A DNA stretch of 42,890 nt, from positions 1-42,890 of the forward strand of contig NZ_PNBY01000052.1 in assembly GCF_005886875.1 (NCBI RefSeq), written 5' to 3'. The notes beneath the pieces are model-generated. The model ran no database searches. It was given only the letters and a program-made list of their open reading frames with translations, and was not told the origin of the DNA. This DNA comes from Pseudoalteromonas aurantia. Its GTDB lineage: Bacteria > Pseudomonadota > Gammaproteobacteria > Enterobacterales > Alteromonadaceae. Shown here one piece after another: positions 1-8,391 of this stretch. Both the position numbers and the translations under genes were made by a program. Positions within the stretch are counted from its first letter, which is position 1. The number at the start of each line of letters is the position of its first letter.

Positions 1-945
1 GCGCTAGGTGGGGATTCAATTAATGGATTAAAGGTAACCAGTCAATGGCAGCAGCGTCATCACCTACCATTCAATATTAGACTATTGTGGCAAGCGCCAG
101 ATTTAAGCTCATTAGTAAACGCGTTATTGAATGATGCGATCCCCAGTGTACATAGTTTGAATTCGGTTATTACGACGGGGCCAAACCTTTTCTGTTTACA
201 TGAAGGTAGTGGACTCACAATAGCTTACCGACCACTAGCTCAGCGTTTAGAAGGGCGAGTAAATTGCATTGGTATTGCACCTGATGATGCTTTTGATATG
301 CAATCTGATCTGCAACAATTGGCAAACCACTACGCGAGTGAAATTTTACGTTATCAGCAATCAGGGCCTTATTATTTAGCTGGTTGGTCAATGGGTGCAC
401 CGATAGCTTTGTTGGTAGCAAATGCACTTTCAGATTTGGGCCATACAGTTTCAATGGTGCAACTAATTGACAGTTGGAATCCATTTGAATACCAAAACAG
501 CGAGGTCTTAATGTGGCATCAATGGGTCTCAAAGTGGGTTATGCAACATGTTATTGCGCAAGAAGATGAGGTTGAAGCTGTTGTTGAAACTTATATTGCA
601 ACCAATACTGAAGCAGTTATGCCATTGGTTGACTTATTGATGCAATATAAAGAGAGCTTTAGCGACGAGATTACTCATTTACCAGCGACAGAATTGGTAA
701 CATTAATTCAAGTTGCATATCATTTGTACACTATCTCACGTCGACCAATAAATTATAAAGTGGTGAACGCTGAAAGCATACACTGTTGGTGGTCGAGTGA
801 TACATCTACAGAAAGTATTGCCAATTACTATTGTGGGCTGGATCAATCTCTCCCTGAAACTAAATTGGAGTATGATCACCAAGGCATTGTAATGAGTTCT
901 GAGGTATTAGATAGCATTGAACAAGCGATGGAAAAATTTCTATAA
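1..945 (+). CDS. Non-ribosomal peptide synthetase, C-terminal carrier and thioesterase domains (5' partial)
   Basis: The frame is open from the first base, so this is the 3' end of a larger NRPS gene cut by the window edge. The first visible residues, ALGGDSINGLK, are a peptidyl-carrier core. Its Ser (codon at 16-18) would carry phosphopantetheine. A type I thioesterase domain follows: nucleophile motif GWSMG with Ser at visible residue 130, a probable acid in LIDSW, and a C-terminal His in EYDHQGIV. A terminal thioesterase releases the finished peptide by hydrolysis or cyclisation, so this protein is probably the last module of siderophore assembly. The nearby DHB genes point to a catecholate product. 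Adenylation and condensation domains lie outside the window, so amino-acid specificity cannot be read. A hairpin terminator follows. Confidence 0.9.
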   Translation, partial: ALGGDSINGLKVTSQWQQRHHLPFNIRLLWQAPDLSSLVNALLNDAIPSVHSLNSVITTGPNLFCLHEGSGLTIAYRPLAQRLEGRVNCIGIAPDDAFDMQSDLQQLANHYASEILRYQQSGPYYLAGWSMGAPIALLVANALSDLGHTVSMVQLIDSWNPFEYQNSEVLMWHQWVSKWVMQHVIAQEDEVEAVVETYIATNTEAVMPLVDLLMQYKESFSDEITHLPATELVTLIQVAYHLYTISRRPINYKVVNAESIHCWWSSDTSTESIANYYCGLDQSLPETKLEYDHQGIVMSSEVLDSIEQAMEKFL

Positions 946-978
946 GTGTAAATTACTTTAATAATAACTGAGTAAAAG

Positions 979-1009
979 TGCCGTTTTCTTATAGATAACG
1001 GCATTTTTT
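979..1009 (+). terminator. Rho-independent terminator after the NRPS gene
   Basis: A perfect 7-bp stem (TGCCGTT at 979-985, AACGGCA at 997-1003) is followed at once by six T residues. It begins 34 bases after the NRPS stop codon and fits the end of that transcript. Confidence 0.8.
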
Positions 1010-1170
1010 ATTGTCTTCTTTTTATCCTTTGAAAAGAGACGATTAGAAGATGCTAACACTGGTATAAATGACCATAAATATTACAGAGCTGAAAAGGCGC
1101 ACTATATCAAAATGTATAAGATGAAAAGTCCAATAAGATAAGCGGGTGATGAGTGTGAAGTGAGAGGTTA

Positions 1171-1199
1171 AGTAACCCAATACTGATGATCGGGTTACT
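1171..1199. other. Hairpin downstream of the N-hydroxylase gene
   Basis: A perfect 8-bp inverted repeat (AGTAACCC at 1171-1178, GGGTTACT at 1192-1199) sits 12 bases beyond the stop codon of the minus-strand monooxygenase. There is no T-run after it on the minus strand, so it may be a Rho-dependent 3' end or stabilising hairpin rather than a classical terminator. Confidence 0.4.
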
Positions 1200-1210
1200 G
1201 GCGAGATATT

Positions 1211-2446
1211 TTAGCTTAGTTCGAGTGCATTGGCGATTTCAGCAGAGCGAATGGCTAAGATCGATAAAAGAGAATCACTGATCCCATGTGTCGCTTCATT
1301 AATTCCTTGCGTGAATATTTTAGGTTTAAAGGTTTCGACAGTCCGTAATTGATAGTCGCGGGCAATATCATTTTCTAACCATTGAGTTACTGACTCTAAT
1401 AAAGGTGGTCGCGAGGAATAATGATAGCCTGTTGCGAGTATCATATGGTCATACTTTTCAAACTGACTATTGTGCTGTCCGTGACGCAGGGTCAAACAGA
1501 TCTTATCTCCAGAGAGAGTCGCTGCGTCAATATGGGTATTATTTTTGATGGAAAAACGGGTTTCGTTTTTTAGCTTTTGTGTGTATAGGCGACCGTATAT
1601 ATCATTTAATAATGGCTCATCGACAACTGCATAATTGGTATTTCTAAATTCAGTTAAAAATGCACTGCGTTGCTCAGGCGTATTTTGGTACATTAAATCA
1701 GTGTAGCGAGGGTCAAAGATTTCATTTACAAATGGGCTTGAATCAGCTGGTTTCATTGCCCCTGCACGGAAAACTAAGTCGACTTGCGGTTGATGAGGAA
1801 TATTTTGCACATCCACGAAGATCTCTGCTGCACTTTGGCCAGCGCCAATTACTGCGACCTTTTCGCCGGGCTTTATTTTGTCTTTATTCATTAAATATTG
1901 AGACGAGTGCCAAACGTTTTTATGCTGAAATACATCATTAAATACGTCGGGTATTTTTGCATTACCACCGGGGCTTAAAATGATATTCTTGGCATGGCGA
2001 GTTTGCTCATGACCTTCACTGTTACGAGTGGTAATTGCTAAGAACTCAACCCCGTTTTGTTCGATGATAGGGATGATATCGGTCACCTCTTCAGCATAGT
2101 GACAGAAGTCGTTAAAATGTGATGCGGCCCAGCTTAAATAACTGTTAAATTCTAACCTTGATGGATAAAACGTTTTTAAATTAATATAGCTATCTAGTCT
2201 ATTTTGATGATGCAAAAAGTTAGTGAAACTAAAGTGACTGGTCGGGTTCCTTTGCGTTACGAGATCTTTCAGGTAAGAAATTTGCATTGTCGTATCATCA
2301 AGTAACATCCCACCATGCCATAAGAAATTGGGTTGTTTCTCAATGAAGCAAACCTTGTCGGTGAGTTTACCTTGCTCTTGTAACGCAATGGCTAAAGCTA
2401 GGTTAGCTGGACCAAATCCTATCCCGATAACGTCGTATAATTTCAT
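1211..2446 (-). CDS. Siderophore N-hydroxylase (L-lysine/L-ornithine/diamine N-monooxygenase family)
   Basis: This is a flavin-dependent N-hydroxylating monooxygenase of the IucD/PvdA/AlcA family. Such enzymes convert the side-chain amine of ornithine, lysine or a diamine to a hydroxylamine, the precursor of a hydroxamate iron ligand. The protein shows an N-terminal FAD motif (GIGFGPANLALA), a mid-protein NADPH motif (VIGAGQSAAEIF) and the C-terminal LATGYHY motif typical of this group. I chose ATG at 2446 (411 aa): it is preceded by TGAGG about seven bases upstream and starts directly at MKLYDVIGIG. A longer frame opens at 2500 (429 aa) but has no visible ribosome site. No hydroxylamine acyltransferase or decarboxylase is visible nearby, so the substrate (ornithine, lysine, putrescine, cadaverine or histamine) stays open. 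A Fur-like site lies upstream. Confidence 0.88.
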   Translation of the reverse strand: MKLYDVIGIGFGPANLALAIALQEQGKLTDKVCFIEKQPNFLWHGGMLLDDTTMQISYLKDLVTQRNPTSHFSFTNFLHHQNRLDSYINLKTFYPSRLEFNSYLSWAASHFNDFCHYAEEVTDIIPIIEQNGVEFLAITTRNSEGHEQTRHAKNIILSPGGNAKIPDVFNDVFQHKNVWHSSQYLMNKDKIKPGEKVAVIGAGQSAAEIFVDVQNIPHQPQVDLVFRAGAMKPADSSPFVNEIFDPRYTDLMYQNTPEQRSAFLTEFRNTNYAVVDEPLLNDIYGRLYTQKLKNETRFSIKNNTHIDAATLSGDKICLTLRHGQHNSQFEKYDHMILATGYHYSSRPPLLESVTQWLENDIARDYQLRTVETFKPKIFTQGINEATHGISDSLLSILAIRSAEIANALELS

Positions 2447-2511
2447 GTTTGCCTCATCAAAGCGCATTTGCATGCTGCTGTAACTATTAGTAGTCACCAT
2501 GAGACGAAAGC

Positions 2512-2526
2512 TTATAATAATTATTT
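2512..2526. promoter_or_regulatory. Candidate Fur box in the divergent N-hydroxylase / M20 hydrolase promoter region
   Basis: The 15-mer TTATAATAATTATTT matches 11 of the 14 specified positions of the 7-1-7 Fur consensus TGATAATnATTATCA. It lies 66 bases upstream of the preferred start of the N-hydroxylase, in the intergenic space shared with the divergent M20 gene. Iron repression through Fur is usual for siderophore genes; binding here is inferred. Confidence 0.55.
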
Positions 2527-2657
2527 AGGTTTTCTTTATTTTCTTTGTGGTTTTTCATTTTATCGCGGTAAAACAGCGTTGTGAGAGAAAGTTTATTTAG
2601 GAATAATTACGATAGTCTAACTTTCTCTGTTGTTGCTTCGTCTAGAGGGTCTAACAC

Positions 2658-2692
2658 AAAGTATGTGCATACGTAAGTTGATGACATACTTT
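2658..2692. repeat. Inverted repeat upstream of the M20 hydrolase gene
   Basis: AAAGTATGT (2658-2666) is repeated as its exact reverse complement ACATACTTT (2684-2692) with a 17-base spacer. The left arm also contains a small palindrome, GTATG-TG-CATAC (2661-2672). The repeat ends 34 bases before the start codon at 2726. It could be an operator or a leader hairpin; there is no T-run to make it a terminator. Confidence 0.5.
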
Positions 2693-2725
2693 AGACGATT
2701 TACTACCAGCGATTAGCGAAGAATT

Positions 2726-3907
2726 ATGACCAGCGTTTGTGATGTCGAACTAAATAATTTGTCACTTAAAAACAAAGCGATTGAGCTCACACAGCACTTA
2801 GTGCGATTCCCTTCTATCACGCCTGATGATGCGGGCAGCTTTGATTATGTTTATCAGTATCTAAAAGGATTAGGGTTTACGTGCCAAGAGGTAACTAAGC
2901 ATGGTGTACGTAATTTAATTGCAACACAAACATTTGGCCAAGGTAAAACGTTTGCGTTTGCTGGCCATTTAGATGTTGTGCCTGCTGGACCTACAGAGCT
3001 TTGGACCAGTCCCCCTTTCGCTGGCAATATTATATCAGAGCGTTTATATGGCCGAGGTGTTGCGGATATGAAAGGGGGCATAGCCTGTTTTATTGCCGCT
3101 GTAGAGGGACTATTGTCACAGTGCAATAAAGGCAAAATTATGTTGCTAATAACGTGTGATGAAGAGGGGGAAGCGGAACATGGTACATCGTGTATTATGG
3201 ATACGCTAAACGCATTGGGTACAGCGTACTTACCTGATTATTGCTTGGTTGGTGAGCCCTCAAGTAAGTCGCAGTTGGGTGATACGGTTAAAATTGGTCG
3301 ACGAGGCTCCTTATCTGGTCATGTTCGCGTATTTGGGCAGCAAGGGCATGTTGCCTATCCTCATAATTGTCAAAATGCAGCGCATAGCGCCATTGTGCTG
3401 AGCCAACGTTTATTGGCATTAGAGTGGGATAATGGGTCGATCACAATGCCAGGTACTAGCTTACAGATCACTCAACTCAATAGTGGGGAGTTTGTAGATA
3501 ATACTGTACCGGGTACAACGGATATTTGCTTCAATATTCGTTATAGTAGCTTACACTCGGAACACTCCCTGAAACAATTGATAAAAAAAGCATTGCGCAG
3601 TGACGACGTTCGCTTTGAAATTGAATGGCAGCGACCTTGTGCTCCCTACTTTAATCAAGCTAATAAGTTTGTAAATACCTTGAATTCAGCGATTGAAAAT
3701 ACAGTAGGCATAAAACCCATATTGACGACGGATGGTGGAACATCGGATGGACGGTTTATCGCGTCACGCCACACTGAAGTGATTGAGTTTGGGTTGCGCA
3801 ATGATAATATTCATCAAGTTAATGAATCAGCATCACTTTCTGATATTGGTGACTTAGCGATGATTTACAAACAAGTAATCGCTGCATTTTGTGTTGATGA
3901 AAGGTGA
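2726..3907 (+). CDS. DapE-like M20 family metallo-amidohydrolase in the siderophore locus
   Basis: This 393-aa protein is strikingly similar along its length to succinyl-diaminopimelate desuccinylase (DapE) of the M20 di-zinc family. The family's metal and catalytic residues are visible: His81 and Asp83 in GHLDVV, Asp114 in GRGVADMKGG, the Glu146-Glu147 pair in TCDEEGEA, Glu177 in LVGEPSS, and a C-terminal His in DNIHQVNE. The family hydrolyses N-acyl amides in the cytoplasm. Its place between a siderophore N-hydroxylase and a TonB receptor argues for a special role: supplying a diamine or ornithine precursor, trimming an N-acyl intermediate, or breaking down imported siderophore. It could also be the cell's ordinary lysine-pathway dapE. 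The ribosome site is weak. Family is certain; role is not. Confidence 0.85.
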   Translation: MTSVCDVELNNLSLKNKAIELTQHLVRFPSITPDDAGSFDYVYQYLKGLGFTCQEVTKHGVRNLIATQTFGQGKTFAFAGHLDVVPAGPTELWTSPPFAGNIISERLYGRGVADMKGGIACFIAAVEGLLSQCNKGKIMLLITCDEEGEAEHGTSCIMDTLNALGTAYLPDYCLVGEPSSKSQLGDTVKIGRRGSLSGHVRVFGQQGHVAYPHNCQNAAHSAIVLSQRLLALEWDNGSITMPGTSLQITQLNSGEFVDNTVPGTTDICFNIRYSSLHSEHSLKQLIKKALRSDDVRFEIEWQRPCAPYFNQANKFVNTLNSAIENTVGIKPILTTDGGTSDGRFIASRHTEVIEFGLRNDNIHQVNESASLSDIGDLAMIYKQVIAAFCVDER

Positions 3908-4081
3908 GTTAGTTCCTTCAGAGAAATTGCTTTGGTCTAGGTGTTTTACGAACATGGGGCAATAGACTCTTTTAACGAGAAGGTATTAGGCAATATAGTA
4001 ACTGCTTTTCGGTTCTTATGATTTAAATGATACACCATTGTTAATTAAGTGTTTTTTTCGAACCTTTATAAATTTTGTTCC

Positions 4082-4118
4082 TATAATTTTGTCACGTCGT
4101 CAAAGATAGTTACTATTT
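4082..4118 (+). promoter_or_regulatory. Candidate promoter and Fur-like palindrome upstream of the TonB receptor
   Basis: A consensus -10 hexamer TATAAT lies at 4082-4087, without a clear -35. Just downstream is a perfect 11-base palindrome, ATAGT-T-ACTAT (4106-4116). The surrounding 15-mer (4104-4118) matches 9 of 14 positions of the Fur 7-1-7 consensus. A repressor there would cover the expected start of transcription. The match is moderate, so this is a suggestion only. Confidence 0.35.
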
Positions 4119-4136
4119 AATGATGATGAGGGTCGA

Positions 4137-6227
4137 ATGACAAGAGTTTGAAAAATCGCTATAAGTATTGCTGTATTACTCAGCGCCTCTGTTTATGCGT
4201 CGGATAATGTCAATGTGAATAGCGAAGTAAACGATATTGAAAAAATAGAAGTACTTGGCAAACACTACCGTAATATTGGTGCAACAGGATTACCGCTTGC
4301 CATTGGTGATACACCACAATCGATTTCTTTAATTGATGCTGAATATATTGTATTGTATGACTTAAACTCTGTGGGTGAAGCGTTAGAACACAGTACGGCA
4401 ATTCATACAGATCCTTCACCTTCTGGGCGTGACCGTTTTACGTATGCAAGAGGCTTTGCGATGAACCGTTATTTAGTTGACGGTATGGTCTCGGCGGGTC
4501 GCTCTTTTCAAAGTTCATTGCTTGATGCCAGTATGTTTGAGACGGTTGAAGTGATCCGCGGCTCAACAGGTATGCTACAGGAAGTCGGCCAGCCGTCAGG
4601 GACTGTTAATCTTATTCAAAAACGCGCACAAGAGGGTTTTTCTGGTTACGTAAATGCTGAACTAGGCTCTTGGGGTAAGCGTCGAGTTGAGGGGGATGTG
4701 ACAGGTGCACTGACCAATGATGGTTCAATAAAAGCACGTGCGGTTGCGGTTTACGAAAACGTAGATTCTTTTCAAGAGCGTGTTAATACCGCACGTAAAG
4801 TGATTTACGGGACAATCAGCGCTGAGTTAACTGATGACCTTTCGGCTTCTGTATTTTGGTCGCAACAAGAAGATGAACTGGATGAGTATTCAGGCGGTTT
4901 ACCATTTAGCTATAACGATGGCTTTGCGTTTCACGGTGACATTGGTCACAATGACAACCCAAGCTGGGTGTATGAAGATGTCAATCAAGATAGTGTGATG
5001 GTTGATCTACAATATTCTTTGAATGATGATTGGTCCATTCAGGGCCGCTACCATCGCTCAGATGTTGAATCAGACGGTATTTATTTTAGTGCAGATTCAT
5101 TACCGGATGTTGAGTCTGGATTCTATTATTCGTACTTTAATCACTCTGATCGCAAGAATGAAAGTGAGCGGGCTGAGATCAATTTAACCGGTAACTTTAT
5201 ACTTTTAAACCGTGAGCATAATGTCACGTTTAGTGTAGCAGATGCCAGCTTTTCAGAAATTGAAACGCGTACATTTCCTCCGAGCTATCCTGATATAAAT
5301 GCGAATGATCCTAGCAGTAGCTTAAGTATTCCAAAACCGTTATTTTCTGATCCTTCAATCACCAATTCAGAACAAGAATCTAAGAACTACCGTATTGCGG
5401 CTAATTTAAGTTTTGCGGAATCGCTTAATATTCTATTGGGTGCAAATTATAAAGACATTGATTCACGTGCAGGCGCTGGCGATATCTTGAGTGATTGGGT
5501 CAACGATAGTGATACTAGCCTATACATTGGCGCAACTTATGATGTAACAGAAGCGGTTTCGGTGTATAGCAGCTATACCGACATTTTTGAATTACCAATG
5601 GTGTTCGATAAAAATGGCGATTTACTTGATCCAACCGTTGGTAAAAATAGGGAAATCGGTGCACGTTATTCAACACTTGATGGTAATTTAAATATTGATG
5701 TGGCTTTATTTAAGATTAATCAAGAAAATTTCCCTATTACAGACACGAGCGCAGCAGCAGCCCGTATTTATAAGTCAGTCGATGGCGTAGAGTCGAAAGG
5801 CTATGAAATTGAAATCAGTGGTTATATTAATGATCATTGGCGCGCATCAATCGCGTATAGTAATTTAAGTCTGTCAGATAACAATGAAGGCCGTATTTCT
5901 AAAATTGTGCCTGATAAAGTGGCTAAGTTTAATACGGATTATGAGTTTGACGGCTCGTTAGCAGGGTTAACGGTCGGTGGCTTTATTAATTGGACGGGTG
6001 AAAGGCATGGCTTTATTGCTAACCCTGATTGGAGCTTTCGCTATCCAGAGTTAAGTGCTTATACTGTCATTGGTTTAGTGGCAAGCTATGACGTGACGGA
6101 TAACCTAAGTATTAAAGCAAATATTAATAATGCATTTGACAAAGAATATGAAGGTAAGGTTTCGTGGTTTAGTAGCAGACCTGGCACCCCTCGTAATTAC
6201 TCTGCACAGATAAATTATCGATTCTAA
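4137..6227 (+). CDS. TonB-dependent siderophore receptor, interrupted by a TGA at codon 5
   Basis: This is an outer-membrane ferric-siderophore receptor of the FhuE/FpvA-like family. A plug domain (GDTPQSISLI, then RGFAMNRYLVDGM, then VEVIRGSTGMLQEVGQPSGTVN) is followed by a long beta-barrel ending in ...INYRF, with the terminal Phe expected for barrel assembly. ATG at 4137 has GAGGG just upstream, but the reading is M-T-R-V-stop, then KIAISIAVLLSASVYA, a clear signal peptide in the same frame. The stop is TGA at 4149-4151. No ATG, GTG or TTG between the stop and the end of the signal peptide restores the frame; the next in-frame start, GTG 4215, would give a protein without a signal. Removing one A from the A5 run at 4151-4155 would instead place TTG 4148 in frame with the signal peptide. 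The rest is uninterrupted, so this is a recent mutation, a switchable run or a sequencing error. Confidence 0.85.
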
Positions 6228-6249
6228 GATCGCCATACAGTGATACCCA

Positions 6250-6275
6250 AAAAAGGAGGCATATGCCTCCTTTTT
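6250..6275. terminator. Bidirectional terminator between receptor and entA
   Basis: A perfect 26-base palindrome built from AAAAAGGAGGCAT and its complement ATGCCTCCTTTTT lies between the convergent receptor and entA genes. It gives a GC-rich stem with a T-run on both strands and so can end both transcripts. Confidence 0.9.
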
Positions 6276-6302
6276 GCTAATGATAAACCGAATTAAATAG
6301 GC

Positions 6303-7067
6303 TTAAAAAGTGGCGCCGCCGTCAATAGTAAGCACTTGCATTGTGGTGTGTGAGGAGAGCTTTGACGCAATAAAAACAACACTACGCGCTATTTCATTCG
6401 CAGTGGCAATTTTCTGTAATGGGATCCCCAGTTTATATTCTTGGGCAAAACCTGCAATGACATTGTTAGCACCAGACTCATCTAGCCACATGCCCGTTTG
6501 CATCGGGGTGAGCGTGGAACCAGGGGCTATCACGTTACAGCGTATGCCATAATTAGCAAGCTCTAATCCCGCAGTGAGTGTTAACTGAGTAACCGCCGCT
6601 TTGGATGCGCAATACGCTGCCATTTTTTGTCTAGGGGTATTCGCTGCATTTGAACCAACCGTGACGATGCTGCCGTTTTGCGTGGTTTTAAAGTGTTCAT
6701 AACAGGCTTTTATAAATAAAAAAACGGCACTGCTATTAATAGTTTGGCATTGCATCCATTGCGCGAGAGAGAGTTGTTCAATGGTTTCAAACTCTAAAAC
6801 GCCTGCGACATTAATCAAATTATAAGGTGCTAAACCTTGAGCAACCAATTGACTTAATATTGCTTCTAGTTCCGTTAATTTTGCTAAATCACACTGTACA
6901 GATTTATAGAGACAAGCGGTATCGCTGAAGTGTTTGTCAAAGCCGATGACTTTGGCCCCTAGCTTTGCGAAATGCTGCGCAGCGCTGAGCCCAATCCCTT
7001 GACCTACTCCGGTTATCCACACGACTTTGTCTTGGTATTCTGCCTTTAATTGTGCATCAAACGACAT
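6303..7067 (-). CDS. entA: 2,3-dihydro-2,3-dihydroxybenzoate dehydrogenase
   Basis: A 254-aa short-chain dehydrogenase that oxidises 2,3-dihydro-2,3-dihydroxybenzoate to 2,3-dihydroxybenzoate with NAD+, the last step of catechol precursor synthesis. The sequence shows the nucleotide-binding glycine motif TGVGQGIG (residues 19-26), the catalytic Ser139 (VGSNAA) and the Tyr152/Lys156 pair (YCASK). The C-terminus LTIDGGATF is typical of EntA. It is the last gene of the entC-E-B-condensation-A run; its start overlaps the end of the upstream gene by 11 bases, which suggests translational coupling. SDR enzymes are common, but the neighbours make the EntA call firm. Confidence 0.93.
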   Translation of the reverse strand: MSFDAQLKAEYQDKVVWITGVGQGIGLSAAQHFAKLGAKVIGFDKHFSDTACLYKSVQCDLAKLTELEAILSQLVAQGLAPYNLINVAGVLEFETIEQLSLAQWMQCQTINSSAVFLFIKACYEHFKTTQNGSIVTVGSNAANTPRQKMAAYCASKAAVTQLTLTAGLELANYGIRCNVIAPGSTLTPMQTGMWLDESGANNVIAGFAQEYKLGIPLQKIATANEIARSVVFIASKLSSHTTMQVLTIDGGATF

Positions 7068-8391
7068 ACTCAGGCTCCTTTATAAGACATTGTACAAGCT
7101 CAGATAAGGTAAGAGTCGGCTGATTTGCCCAGTGTATCGCGGCATCAAAAACCTGTGCTTGGATGGCATTGACTTGGCTTGGTTGATACCGTGCTTCGTT
7201 CACATCAAAGTCAATGTTCGCAGGGGTATCACCTAGCAAATGAATTTGCAGCATGATGTCATCAGTGGTGCCCGCACTGAGAATATGGCTATGGGTTTCA
7301 ATGCCTGCATATTTCGGGTTGCTCGTAAACGGCAGCAAGTTAATGGTTGGACCAAAGACGGTCAATGATTTACCTTGCTTTTGCCGGTCGCGTTTTAAAG
7401 ACTCTACCCGGTAGCTTTGTAATTGTTTCAATGCTTTTATCTGCAGGTTCACTAATGTGGTGGTGTCTTGCAATGTCATACTTTTCGTTAAGTTCAGTGG
7501 TAAAGGTAATACATTGCTTTGTACACAAGGCGCTGATAACTCAGCCATTGATTGACGATTCATCATGATAAGGCCGAGTGTGACATGATAATGCTGAGTT
7601 TTAGCAATTAATGCGGCGGCGATCGCAGCTAATAGTATTTCCGAGCTACTAGAGTTAATTAATGAAGCGGCCGATTGAATAGTTTGCCATTGAGTGCGCG
7701 TAAATTTCTGACTAGTTCTTTTATTTACGGTAGTGACGTCGGCTTTACTGTCGCTAAAGCTGTGAACTTCGCCTATATCATCCAGCCATTGGTTTAATGT
7801 TTCGCGTGCCGAATCAACCGTAGCTAAATAGGCGGTTTGTTGCTGTGCCTCCAGCAAGGTTTGTTGATCAGAAAAGCGTAAATTTGGCAGCGTTTTATTT
7901 TTCATGAGTGCGTTATAGCTGCGACTCAATGCTTGGCTAAATAGGCCAAATCCATAGCCGTCTAATAATAAGTGGTGCGCTAAAATCATCAAATAATCTT
8001 GAGACTCTCCTCTAAGGAGTTGCAACTGCATTAGTGGCTGTGATGATAAGTCAAATGACTGGCAAAACTTTGGAGCCATAAATTGTTGAGCATATTCAGC
8101 TATGTGTTCAATATCATGCTCAAGTTGAATGACCTCAATCACAGGGGGCGTATGTGTCGGTTGTAACGCCGGTGTGTAATCTGCATCATGCGGAAAGCGA
8201 CAACTTAAGGTATCACTGGATTGCCAAACATGATTGAAAGCATGTTGCAGCGTCGTTGCTGCAACTTTACCTTTGAATACCATACATTCAGCAACATTAA
8301 ATAACTCACCTCGGCCACTAATGGTGTGGAGTAACCACATGGCATGCTGAGATGTCGTCAGTGGCAGAGGTTTTGCTATTGGTTGAGTCAT
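7057..8391 (-). CDS. Stand-alone NRPS condensation-domain protein (VibH-like amide synthase)
   Basis: A 444-aa protein that consists of a single NRPS condensation domain. The active-site HHxxxDG motif appears as HHLLLDG at residues 139-145, and the N-terminal LTTSQHAMW and mid-protein GPTINLLPF segments are typical of the fold. No adenylation or carrier domain is present. In vibriobactin biosynthesis the free-standing condensation enzyme VibH joins dihydroxybenzoyl-VibB to a soluble polyamine. By analogy this protein may condense the DHB group loaded on EntB with an amine or with a carrier-bound amino acid. The gene lies directly after entB (TAATG one-base overlap) and before entA. The amine partner is unknown. 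Confidence 0.85.
   Translation of the reverse strand: MTQPIAKPLPLTTSQHAMWLLHTISGRGELFNVAECMVFKGKVAATTLQHAFNHVWQSSDTLSCRFPHDADYTPALQPTHTPPVIEVIQLEHDIEHIAEYAQQFMAPKFCQSFDLSSQPLMQLQLLRGESQDYLMILAHHLLLDGYGFGLFSQALSRSYNALMKNKTLPNLRFSDQQTLLEAQQQTAYLATVDSARETLNQWLDDIGEVHSFSDSKADVTTVNKRTSQKFTRTQWQTIQSAASLINSSSSEILLAAIAAALIAKTQHYHVTLGLIMMNRQSMAELSAPCVQSNVLPLPLNLTKSMTLQDTTTLVNLQIKALKQLQSYRVESLKRDRQKQGKSLTVFGPTINLLPFTSNPKYAGIETHSHILSAGTTDDIMLQIHLLGDTPANIDFDVNEARYQPSQVNAIQAQVFDAAIHWANQPTLTLSELVQCLIKEPEYVV

Noticed and set aside
4149..4151. TGA read as selenocysteine in the receptor
   Set aside because: It falls in a signal peptide, where selenocysteine has no role, and no convincing selenocysteine-insertion hairpin was seen directly downstream.
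4215..6227. Receptor starting at GTG 4215
   Set aside because: It would lack the signal peptide encoded immediately upstream in the same frame, which an outer-membrane protein needs, and it has no ribosome site.
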